A DNA stretch of 64,000 bases from Cymbomonas tetramitiformis (taxonomy: Eukaryota > Chlorophyta > Pyramimonadophyceae > Pyramimonadales > Pyramimonadaceae). Location: contig LGRX02033498.1 in NCBI GenBank assembly GCA_001247695.2, positions 1 to 64,000 of the forward strand, written 5' to 3'. Positions 54,005-63,479 of this stretch are shown here, piece by piece. The notes under the pieces were generated by a model that had not been told where the DNA came from, made no database searches, and saw only the letters and a program-made list of their open reading frames with translations. Made by a program: the position numbers and the translations under genes. Position 1 is the stretch's first letter, and each line of letters starts with the position of its first letter.

Positions 54005-54130
54005 GCGGCCTGGGACACGCGAGGGTCGACGTTACAGTTGATCGAAGAGGCTCGGAGAAACATGGACCCCAGAGTGTTACAAACCCTAAATGCAGATTTT
54101 CGTGCATAAGCTCTTGGGGACAAGAGTAAA
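54005..54130 (+). repeat. duplicated exon-like segment, copy 2
   Basis: Reads DTRGSTLQLIEEARRN then MDPRVLQTLNADFRA stop. It differs from copy 1 by substitutions and a six-base in-frame deletion. It lies about 230 bp upstream of the PhyH-like start, on the opposite strand. Confidence 0.5.
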
Positions 54131-54148
54131 TGAGAACTGGACGAAACG

Positions 54149-54274
54149 CTAAATGCATTTAGGAAACAGTGTCTTCACAAAATTACGCGGTCCAAATGGG
54201 CGGATGCTGCCATCGGACGATTCTGTTGAATTTTTTGATCGTGTATCCGCTAGGCGCCCACTAAATGCATTTAG
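54149..54274. repeat. segment flanked by two identical 14-bp palindromes
   Basis: CTAAATGCATTTAG occurs at 54,149-54,162 and 54,261-54,274, with 98 bp between. Confidence 0.7.
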
Positions 54275-54687
54275 GCCACTAAATCCACGGCCGTCGCCTT
54301 CCACTCCCCGCATCCTTCCTGCACCACCCCCCACCCCCCCCTAGTCGAGCACACGACCTAAACCAACGTCAATAGATCGCAATACCGGTGTTAATAGGCG
54401 AGCACCGATCTAGCGGGGGGATAAAATGCACCGGGACGAGAAAGGAAAGGTGAACTGAATCAAAGTCGCCCTGTCGTCATGCGGTCCACAGGTCCCATAA
54501 TGCCCATGACCTATCAGTGTACAATACTAAGACATACTAGTGAGATCTGAATCATCGTGTGAAACGAGGACAAAAAACGGATCCAGGGTTGGACACCACT
54601 GGGAAGGATCAACTTGGAGAGCACCGGAATACACATGGAAAATCTGGTGACGAGAAGCATGAGACATTATTTTTGTGGGCCCTAACC

Positions 54688-55310
54688 CTATGGGTGACCC
54701 GTATCCTCTATCGAACCCCCGTTGCCCCACGGAGCACCACGTCCATACCTCTTCAGGTCCGCAACCTTAATTTCGTACCTCCTCCGAAGCCGGCGAGCAA
54801 AGTCATGCCCTCCTTCCACCATCTTAGCGGTATATGAACACCAAATGTCGAAAAAGAAATCTCTCACCAAAGGTTTGAGTCTGCCCCTCAACTTATCCGA
54901 GACCGCCTGGCCGAGGTGGGATACCAACCAAAGTCTCAGTTATGCTGTTACCTTACCGTACAAAAAGTCCTCTCTGTGCGTCGGCAAAAGTATGCTCTTC
55001 ACTATTGTGCTTGGCATCCTAACGTTAATGTCTGGCGGCAAGAGCCCCTCAATCTTGCCCGCTAATTGTTTGGCCCCTTCCTCGTATGACCTCGCCATAG
55101 CCGGGCATTTACAAAAGATGCGATGCTCATTCGCCACCTCCCCATCCTGTACGTGTAGCGGGCAAGCATATTCCGGGTAAAAATTCGGGAAGTGTCTATC
55201 ATTAGTAACTTGAATGTTCCTTGGGGTGGGCAGGCTGCCCCACCCCAACTTTGCTGCAAAGATGTTGTTCGTATGATGTGCTCCTTGCCCCGCTCTGAGC
55301 ACGGATGCCT
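54688..55310 (-). pseudogene. reverse-transcriptase-element C-terminal remnant with one in-frame stop
   Basis: The frame (SVLRAGQGAHHTNNIFAAKL ... ) contains ACPLHVQDGEVANEHRIFCK CPAM, resembling the zinc-binding C-terminus of non-LTR retrotransposon ORF2 proteins (zf-RVT: C-x2-C ... H-x4-C-P). At 54,940-54,942 a single TAA interrupts the frame (YGKVTA stop LRLWLVSHLG). The same frame then continues LRGRLKPLVRDFFFDIWCSY to 54,688. No RT core is present upstream; the frame is lost just before a hairpin-flanked insert at 55,332. Domain assignment is tentative. Confidence 0.45.
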
Positions 55311-55331
55311 ATTGGCTACTATCCTTAATCC

Positions 55332-55554
55332 AGATCCTCCCACAAGGATCTAGCGCAAATGGGCATGGCGACGTTGTATGTCGTATTTCTTGGCCCGGCA
55401 TATGCTTTGGGGCAATATTTATGAACCTTTTGAATTATCTATAACATTGGTTTGTTTGAAATGTCGATGGTTTGACCTTTAATCTTAGCGTGGTTTGGGT
55501 GGGTGCTTTCACAGAATTTTAATTAAAATGCTAGATCCTACCACAAGGATCTAG
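55332..55554 (+). mobile_element. 179-bp insert flanked by duplicated hairpins (copy E2)
   Basis: Hairpins AGATCCT-CCCACA-AGGATCT (55,332-55,351) and CTAGATCCT-ACCACA-AGGATCTAG (55,531-55,554) flank 55,352-55,530. The insert ends 'aattttaattaaaatg' and shares 'ccttttgaatt' and a GT-rich block with the insert at 60,753. No coding capacity. Confidence 0.65.
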
Positions 55555-55610
55555 GGTACCGACAACTCTAGGCCTTGTTACACGAGCTCGAGTTGGTGCG
55601 TATGTTGTTA

Positions 55611-55622
55611 ACCCTCGAGGGT
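55611..55622. repeat. 12-bp palindrome ACCCTCGAGGGT
   Basis: Perfect palindrome 57 bp beyond the E2 hairpin. Confidence 0.6.
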
Positions 55623-55726
55623 ATCACCAAAACTAATTTTGTAAGCCCTTTAATATATCATACTAGCCGTATTAATCGCCGCATATGCGCATGACATTGT
55701 CAGGGATATGACCGATGATATATGTG

Positions 55727-55795
55727 TCATACATGTCATACCTGTCATACATGTCATACTATGTCATGTCATGTCATGTCATATGTCATAATGGC
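55727..55795. repeat. (GTCAT)n-type microsatellite
   Basis: Irregular run of GTCAT, ATGTCATAC and similar words. Confidence 0.85.
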
Positions 55796-55799
55796 ATAC

Positions 55800-56845
55800 A
55801 GTCGTCGAGTATTGTCAGTACGGTCGACTATGACATGTACAGTCACAATGTTTGTCATCCACTTAAGGTGAGTGACACCTGTCATCGAGAGGCCAGGTAT
55901 TGGCATCGAGATGGCGAAGCAAGACAATTCTTGAAGAACCGAAGTGTTCTGAGAAGACGCGTCTTCGCTTCAAGCATGAAATGAACAACATGTGAGCATC
56001 AATGGCTATATCGACCAGCCGATGCGGGTAGTTCACCCAATGCCCTCGGGTTCACAACCCGATGGTGGTAACGCGTATGACGCGTGAGGGCATTGAGGTA
56101 ATATGAGGAGCATTGCCAGGCTCGAGCAAGTATTCTGGTCACAGAACTGCTGCACTCATACCCCACTACATACTTGCGCGTGCTTGCTACAGTTCAATAG
56201 CAGCCGCGTCTCATATCAGTCCGTATATGACCCTGAGAGACATGGTGTAGTACCGTCGAAATTCGATATTTCCATCATAACCAGGGTCTGAAAATCGTAT
56301 TCTAGAACCTCTAGCGGTAGTTCTAAACGTTCAAAAAATCCAAAAAACATCCCAAGGAGACTTTGAAGTCATATTAAAGTACTGAAGTACGTACTCACCA
56401 AGGCAAAGATCTAGCCTCAAAGCTTTAAATGGACCAAGACTTACGCCCAAAATGCGAAATTGTCCCCATACTTAAGGAGTGTGTATATCTTACCCATGTG
56501 ACCGCGTTCGTGTGATGTGTCCAATATACATGACCCCAGTCGTATTTTGACCCAAACATGATTAATATACCTGCATACCTTGAGATATATCATGTATATA
56601 GTGGCAAAGGATCGATGCACGATTGGCCAAAAAATGTGGAAGATACATCCCGTTTTTGAAGCTTTAAAAAACGCAGCAGTTCAAAATTTGGTTGGGGCAT
56701 GCTATAAATGTATTAGCTAGGAGCATATATGATGGACTCTCGTCGAACCACGCACCATACTACTTAGTATAGGTCCCATGTGGAAAGTATTCCTTGGCGT
56801 TGACTTGTAGAAAGCTCGTGGGGTGCCTAAATAAATGATTGAAAA
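55800..56845. other. spacer without recognised genes
   Basis: AT-rich. Contains the dispersed phrase CTCGGGTTCACAACCCGATG (about 56,046), which also occurs at the left edge of the window. No ORF supported. Confidence 0.4.
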
Positions 56846-56848
56846 AGT

Positions 56849-56896
56849 GATCCTTGTGGGAGGATCTAGAGCGTTCTAGGTCCTCCCACAAGGATC
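56849..56896. repeat. 48-bp near-perfect inverted repeat of the hairpin sequence
   Basis: Two 22-bp arms (starting GATCCTTGTGGGAGGATC; one mismatch) around a 4-base GCGT spacer. Each arm is the E2 flanking hairpin (GATCCTCCCACAAGGATC) in opposite orientation. Confidence 0.85.
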
Positions 56897-56899
56897 TCG

Positions 56900-58235
56900 G
56901 GATAGTAGTCACTATGCACATGAACCTTGCTGATATAGAAACTTAATGTGTTGGCTCGGGCCCGCCTTCCTCAAAGCCGACTGAAGCAAAAATTTTGTCC
57001 ATGTCATCGTACTATAATGTGTGTGTGCATGTTGTCTTTATATTTTATTCATTATGCTCACACTTTCATTGTCACTTACCACATAGTATTTCGGAAGGTA
57101 TCGGTTCGTCTCCCGCAAAATGCATGAGTGAACTCTCGCTTCCTTGGCCCGCCTATCCGCCGCAGCATTCATCATACTCGGTAAGCGTCCTCTCTACCTG
57201 TGTGTGACTTTGCGTGCACCAGTTCTTCTACTGTCTCCACTCCTCTACCTTCCCGCATATCAATTAGCCCTGAGCACCGTTTTCGCGTTTTTTTTTGCGA
57301 AAAATAGGAGGGCTTGCAAAATGCGAAAATTTCGCGAAAAATAGGAGGGAAATTTGTGGGAAATGGGAAGGAAGGAGGGGGTGGGATTTCGCACATATTG
57401 CACCGATTTCCCGAAAATTTTCCCCTCGACCCTGTGTCACGCGATGCCACGAGATGACTTAATTGACATTCAAATATTCTGTTCGAACGCTAGCGCTCGC
57501 GCCTTGGCCAAGAGTGGCCTCTCGCCGTGTCGCCTTCGCATAATTATTGTTCATGGGGCGGTCTTCCACTGTTCTCGTCGAGCATGGATCATGATGAGGA
57601 TCGGTTCTTGGGGTTAAGCCTTGGCTTAGACCTAAATGACGAACAGTCAGGCGCATGCGAGCCACCATGTGGTGACACGGGCGCTTCCATAAGCGTGTGT
57701 AATTTGATTTTAATAATACGTATCATCAGTATGGCCACACTTGTGATATTGTGATTGTGTGAACGCTGCAATTGTGAAAATGCAGAATGTGCACAAGCAG
57801 TCTGATTTGCATTATCTTCCTTGGTGCCATGAATTGTCACTAGCGTAGGTCCGCCGCCTTGAGCTCCTGGGTCCTAGCAAACGCTCAATCGTGTACGCCA
57901 CATATTTGCCTAGTAATAATAAACTAATAATAGCATAACAATGGAATGGAAGAATTATATGTGTGATTCGTGGCTTCCTGCCTTACAAATGCGTGCATGT
58001 CTCTAGCGGCTCTATAATGCGCCCTCTGCCGCATACAACCAAATATTGTTGTATATGTCTATATGTGGCATGTAGCACGGCTAGGTCCACGGACGGGCTT
58101 GCACTATAAATTGCATAATCAATGAAAATGGCATTAAGAAGTCGCAAGAAGTTTCAAGAACATGTTAGAAGTTATAAGAAATCACCCGAATGCAATATTT
58201 TGCATTTTCGATAATTATTGTGGCCACAGGGCTGC
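56900..58235. other. spacer without recognised genes
   Basis: No domain-bearing frame. Pyrimidine-rich stretch about 57,200-57,260 and a TTTTTTTTGCG-type inverted motif near 57,285-57,345. No RNA gene seen. Confidence 0.4.
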
Positions 58236-58239
58236 TATA

Positions 58240-59015
58240 CAAGTCGCAGATGGGCCGCGGAGCAGGATATGCATGTCTCGTGGGCGCGTGAGATATGCAA
58301 ATGATACGGTGAAGTTATTAGAAGTTGTGAGAAGTATCTAGAAGTTATTACTAGGCATCGAGAAGTGATATTTCACATCGGGTCACATTCGCGGGGCGTT
58401 GGGGAGCTAATTTCGTCTGTAAACTGACTGCAAAACAGAAAATGCATGTCTCGTGGGCGCGTGAGATATGCAAATGATACGGTGAAGTTATTAGAATTTA
58501 TGAGAAGTATCTACAAGTTATTACTAGGCATCGAGAAGTGATATTTCACATCGGGTCACATTCGCGGGGCGTTGGGGAGCTAATTTCGTCTGTAAACTGA
58601 CTGCAAAACAGAAAATGCATGTCTCGTGGGCGCGTGAGATATGCAAATGATACGGTGAAGTTATTAGAAGTTGTGAGAAGTATCTAGAAGTTATTACTAG
58701 GCATCGAGAAGTGATATTTCACATCGGGTCACATTCACGGGGCGTTGGGGGGCTAATTTCGTCTGTAAACTGACTGCAACAACAGAAAATGCATGTCTCG
58801 TGGGCGCGTGAGATGTTGCACGTGATACGGAGAAGTTATTAGAAGTTGTGAGAAGTATTTAGAGGTCATACCTAGGCAATGAGAAGCGAAATTTCACATC
58901 GGGTCATATTCACGGGGTGCTGGGGAGCTAATTTCGTCTGTAAAAAGGGCTGCAAAGCAGAAATTGCATATATTGCGGGTGCGTGAGATGTAGCACGTGA
59001 TACGGAGAAGTTATT
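58240..59015. repeat. 173-175-bp tandem array
   Basis: Unit starts GCATGTCTCGTGGGCGCGTG at 58,271, 58,444, 58,617 and 58,791, with a diverged unit at 58,966. Later units diverge more. Each contains GAAGTTATTAGAAGTT and TTTCACATCGGGTCA. It ends about 115 bp past the 3' end of the DDE-like ORF and may be the subterminal region of that element. Confidence 0.92.
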
Positions 59016-59056
59016 CGAAGTATGTACAAGTCATAACAATATACACCGCAACATGG

Positions 59057-59112
59057 CCGTATCTACAATATATACAATATATACAATATATACAATATAT
59101 ACAATATATACA
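59057..59112. repeat. (TATACAATA)n microsatellite
   Basis: About five units of ATATATACAA directly downstream of the DDE-like ORF. Confidence 0.9.
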
Positions 59113-59131
59113 TCTACATAACACTAGAATC

Positions 59132-60763
59132 TCACAGAAGTGCCAACAACCGCTGATGCTCCCTCAGGGGTAGCATGTGCACATCCCCCCTCTTAACTAG
59201 GCGAACATCACATGCTAGTACGGCTTCACACGGAATCAAGCACTTCTTGCTAGTATCTAAGGTGTATGTATCTCGCACGTTTGGATCCGTCCACTCAAAG
59301 TATCTCCCCGAAATCACCGAGTCTCCAGGAGCAAATGTATGTCTATAGTCATCACGGCGGATCCTCCCGCCGACCTCCGTGACACCAGACAACGCCTTCA
59401 CCAAGTAGTAGGCATGCGATGCGTCCGTAGGATCCTTCTTCACCGCCATGATGCTACCACGCCGCACGGCTACACTCACACCCGCCGCATACTCCTCCAC
59501 CATGCCGCGAATCCTCACGGCGGCCGCGCCCGTAGCCGGCCGCAACTCCACATCTCTCCACGCATCCACGTGGGACGTCTCCAAGCATCCCTCCGAGTCC
59601 GGAATGGAGCGCACACACTCCGCATAACAATTCACACAATAGCATGTACGCTCACGTACCATCAACTTCCCCTCGCCCTCCCCCCCCCTTACAGAATGCA
59701 AGCGCTGCGTCCCATCCACCGCCTGGTATGCTGCACCAGCATTGTGATCCACCGCATGCAATCCTCCCGCCTCCTCGTGCAGTGCGTCCTCTGGTACCAA
59801 GTAAAAAAACCGTTGATTGAAGCTCGCTCTTGCCTTGGCGTAACTGCTATCCGCACGTCGGCTCAATCTCTCGCAACAGAACGCATGCAGGTCTGCAGCG
59901 CAATTGATGCGGGCATACCACTTGTCACCCTCTGATATGACCGCCACCGCCGCTGCGTGCTTGACATGCGCCCCCGCCCCATCCTGCTCCCCCTTGGCAT
60001 GCGCCGTCTCAAAGAAGTTCCGTTGGCAAGGTACACCTAATGACCACTCGTATTTGCTATTCGCCACATCCGCAAACCCTGCCGCGCACTTATTTTGTCC
60101 CGCACAACCATCTGCCCACTCGTGGATAAACAAGGGCTTTGCGATCCCCCTCCCGATGAAGTAGTCTCTGATGATCAACTCCCGCATGTACTGAATGAAG
60201 CGGTGATCGTGCTTCCGGTCATCGCTCAACAAGTACACGTAATCCTTCACCGGCACTGGGTTCTCCGCGGTTGATTCCACCCCATCCACGGCCATACACG
60301 CATGTCTCCACACCACGCAGACTAATATGGTCGCCTGCTTCACCACCCAATGCAGACTTTGCACTTCTCGAGGAATGTTCAATGAATGATTCTCCGAGAA
60401 GTCAAACAAGAACACCGCATGTCCCAGTGGCAAATCCCTGACGCACGTCTGAAACTGCCGCTGCTGGTGTAATGCCATGAAAGTGTGATATGCATATGGC
60501 CGCAGAAACGCGCAATCCCCGCAGCCTTCCAACTTCTTCCACGCCCATGCCTCCGGTTGCCCTGCGGTCGCGCTATTCACTAAGAAGTTCCCCTTGCACT
60601 GACAGTTTGGCGAGGCCCCCGGCTCGTGCCCCAGCAACAGCGCCTGCAACTTGGCGATCAAGGCGGCCAGCTTCGTCTTCTTCTGCACAAACTGCAGTCG
60701 CCGAATCTCCTTATGGCTACTGCCCGGTGGTATGGTACTGTCACAAGTACCAAAATGTATGCT
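59132..60763 (-). CDS. DDE-like transposase of an unassigned DNA transposon
   Basis: Open from 60,763 to the stop at 59,132; no ATG opens it, so a 5' exon or truncation is likely. Ordered motifs suit an RNase-H-fold transposase: VFLFDFSENHSL (first Asp), FIHEWADGCAGQNKCAAGFA (second Asp) and FFETAHAKGEQDGAGAHVK (third acidic residue). Between first and second lie HDHRFIQYMRELIIRDYF. A Cys pair TCYCVNCYAEC follows. I know this D ... W-x-D-G-C-x-x-Q ... H-x-K-G-x-x-D-G pattern from widespread transposon proteins but cannot place it in a named superfamily. The 173-bp array sits downstream and a hairpin-flanked insert at the 5' side. No terminal inverted repeats were recognised. Confidence 0.6.
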   Translation of the reverse strand, partial: SIHFGTCDSTIPPGSSHKEIRRLQFVQKKTKLAALIAKLQALLLGHEPGASPNCQCKGNFLVNSATAGQPEAWAWKKLEGCGDCAFLRPYAYHTFMALHQQRQFQTCVRDLPLGHAVFLFDFSENHSLNIPREVQSLHWVVKQATILVCVVWRHACMAVDGVESTAENPVPVKDYVYLLSDDRKHDHRFIQYMRELIIRDYFIGRGIAKPLFIHEWADGCAGQNKCAAGFADVANSKYEWSLGVPCQRNFFETAHAKGEQDGAGAHVKHAAAVAVISEGDKWYARINCAADLHAFCCERLSRRADSSYAKARASFNQRFFYLVPEDALHEEAGGLHAVDHNAGAAYQAVDGTQRLHSVRGGEGEGKLMVRERTCYCVNCYAECVRSIPDSEGCLETSHVDAWRDVELRPATGAAAVRIRGMVEEYAAGVSVAVRRGSIMAVKKDPTDASHAYYLVKALSGVTEVGGRIRRDDYRHTFAPGDSVISGRYFEWTDPNVRDTYTLDTSKKCLIPCEAVLACDVRLVKRGDVHMLPLREHQRLLALL

Positions 60764-60952
60764 TTATTATGGGCACTAGATGGGGTGTATGAGTCCCATG
60801 AAGGTTTTGAAAAATCATTTAGGACCCTTTTGAATTGTTATTGATGCTGAAATGTACTCTCGTGAACTTTAGGTATGTGTATGTGCGGTGTGCTTTTGGG
60901 GGGTGTAACGCCATAAAATTAATTAAAATTTCTGGTACTGTCACAAGTACCA
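60733..60952 (+). mobile_element. 180-bp insert flanked by duplicated hairpins (copy E1)
   Basis: The identical 20-bp hairpin TGGTACT-GTCACA-AGTACCA lies at 60,733-60,752 and 60,933-60,952, flanking 60,753-60,932. The insert ends 'attaattaaaatttc'. It is related to E2 at 55,352 in length, in the 'ccttttgaatt' phrase, in the GT-rich block and in the 3' end. The left hairpin lies inside the open frame of the DDE-like ORF. Confidence 0.7.
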
Positions 60953-61124
60953 AGCGCGCGGTGACTTAAAAGGGCACGCTATGTGGCCACGAGGTGGCAT
61001 GCATGATGTCAAATTTCATTATTGGGATGTATCCTAAGTGGTCGTCATGCGGTGTGCCATTTGAACGTCTTTAACGCCAGTATTGGGATTCGATAACACC
61101 CAAGGGTGTGATAAAATGGCCTCT

Positions 61125-61545
61125 CACCCTACATTCTGGGAAAATCAGAAGACGTCTAGAAGACGTCTTCTGAACGTCTTATAGACGTCTTCGTAGAAAT
61201 GATGTCTTCTGGTTTCCAGAAGACGTCTTCTGATGGGAACGTCTTCTGGAAACCAGAAGACACTCTTCGGGGAAGACGTGCCGAAGATGTGCGGAATGTC
61301 TTCCGGATTTCGGAAGACATCTTCCCGGAAGACATGCAAAGGGCAGTCTTCCCGGAAGATAACCGGAAGATGTTCCGAATGTCTTCTGGGTCAGAATACA
61401 TTCTGACATGTGTTATCGACACATATGTGATGATTATGCAATTTGGCCACATAGCTACTTCATACCACACGTACGCTAGTCGCGTAATCACAGATGACAT
61501 TCAGAAGGCGCACGGAAGACATGCGGAAGACATTCCAGGTTTCTT
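61125..61545. repeat. GAAGAC/GTCTTC inverted-repeat cluster
   Basis: Dense nested palindromes on GAAGAC: AGAAGACGTCTTCT, TTCTGGTTTCCAGAAGAC, TCTTCCGGATTTCGGAAGA and others. The cluster starts just after CACCCTACATTCTGGG (61,125), a possible element terminus. Subterminal arrays like this are typical of CACTA elements. Confidence 0.75.
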
Positions 61546-61689
61546 CCTAACAACTTCAGGGTTGTCATCATGCTCTGTTGCTATGATACATAATATACGG
61601 CTAAGTTAATTGATAGGTCTATCTACACATACATGTACGATTGCATCTATTCAACATACAAACCACTAAGTACGATGCCCGGCGTATTA

Positions 61690-63426
61690 TCATGATCGCC
61701 TCTTGCGTCTTGCACCTTTCGGTCGTGAACCATCATCGTCGATGCACTCGAAAAAGTCAGCCTTTAAATCAAATACCACCGCTGTCTTCATCACAGGATG
61801 TTTCTTGATTACAACTTGGTGCTCAATTTGAGCCGCCAGGATGAATGGATCAGTAGTGTCCCAAGGTGTCTCGGGATCATCCGGGTCGTATGTGTACACC
61901 ACCTTTGCGGTATTGTCCGGCCCGTACTTCGAGTTTAGCTTGGCAAACCGTTTTGTCGTCGCTTGGTTGAATTCAGGGAACCACTTTCCCTTCACAAGAA
62001 TGTACTCTTTCGCGGCCAAGTCGACCTTGTAGATGCTATCTACCATTGCGTACCTGCGAGTTGGAGCCACAATTATACTCTATAGTAAGAATCCCCGAAG
62101 ACGTCGAGAAGACACACAGAAGACATTCGGTACATATTCTGCGCACTTTCACCAAAACGTAATGCACGGACGCACCGGTCAGTCTCGATTTCCTCGCCTT
62201 CGTTTGATGTTTTCTCCAGAGAAAAAGGCTCGGAAGTAACGTTGACAAGTTTTCTTCGTCTTGTCCTGAGCTGCCGTGCGATAGCAAACTCCTCGAACCA
62301 CGACCGAGCCGAAAGATTGACACACGTGAGGAGGCCCTTCGACGAGTGCCGCTTCATTCTCCGTGAATGGTCTCCCCAGCCAGACCTTGGGGTCGCTACC
62401 GTGCATATGCAGCGGCACATCCATCAGGCGAGACGCTCCGGCTCGTGCGCCGTGACTTCTCCGAACAGAATGGTTTTCCCTGCGAATGTATACGTGCACA
62501 GTGTCAGGACATGTATTTACCGAAGACGTGCGGAAGATGCCTGGAAGATATACAACACGTCTTCCAAGCATCTTATGGGTTTGATTTCTTACTTACCTCT
62601 TGCAGTAGGTGACGTAGGCGTCGAATTTTGCCTTCAACTTGCGGTATTGGGGCACGTTGCCATGCATCCACAGCTCCAGCGCTTTCGTTTCAGCGCGGGA
62701 GAGTACATGGCGCTTGCCTTGTGTTCCCAAAACCACGGTGTTCGGCGCCCTCAACGGTGCGGTGGCCAAGAACGGGAGCACGGGTGGCCGGGTGGGATTG
62801 GTGGTTGCCTCCCGCCGGCGACGAAGTACCAAGATTAACCCTCGCACCACATGTACCATCCGGTACCGCCCGAAGCCTTGCATAACACTCTGAACCGGAT
62901 ATGCATTGTTCTTCACCCACCTTCGAATCTTCCCGTTGAATGATTCGAACACGTACATCCATGTCCCCCGTATTGGACCATACATGAGGAGTTGGTCGGG
63001 GAAGTGGGAAAGCAAATGCGTGTTGATGACCAGCCAGTCAGGTGAGCCATCGCGCTCGAGTGACTTGAAGAACTCATCCACCAGATTTTGAAGCTTAGGA
63101 ACATCCTGCAAAATCACCAAATAAAAGGCAATTAGGGAAGACGTGCGGAATGTACTTAGAACGTATTCGGGGTGTCTTCCAGATGTCTTCCGTACCTTAC
63201 AGTCTACAAGCTCCGAAGTGAGCTCTCTCGTTATGACCGTCAACTGCCCGATCAAGTCTTCAAGCATGTTTTTCGAGTAGCCCTCGTCTCTATCCCAAGA
63301 CGCTAGCACGCTCATGATGCCCGCTTGTAGCATTTTCAACGCCTCGTGACACTTGAGCGTCTTCGGTCCGGTGTTCGTGCCGTTCGGACGCAACATCTTC
63401 TTATGGCCTTGCCCCCATTTGACCAT
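61690..63426 (-). CDS. CACTA-type (En/Spm) transposase C-terminal region, DUF4218/DUF4216-like
   Basis: Exons A 63,426-63,196 and B 63,105-62,597 join in phase; C begins at 62,479 in phase with B; D is about 62,053-61,690. A-B has the DUF4218-like path: TLKCHEALKML, then INTHLLSHFPDQLL and GPIRGTWMYVFESFNGKIR. C has the Cys-poor DGP-like run GSVVVRGVCYRTAAQDK. D has DUF4216-like YAMVDSIYKV, VKGKWFPEF and DPFILAAQIEHQVV. These domains follow the catalytic Transposase_21 domain in CACTA proteins; that domain is not in the window and would lie beyond the repeats at 63,480-64,000 or be lost. The C-D splice is not in phase with visible sites. All introns contain GAAGAC repeats. Confidence 0.75.
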
Positions 63427-63479
63427 TGTGATTTGTGATGACCATTTGTAATTAATTAGCAATAATCAAGATTGTTGCA

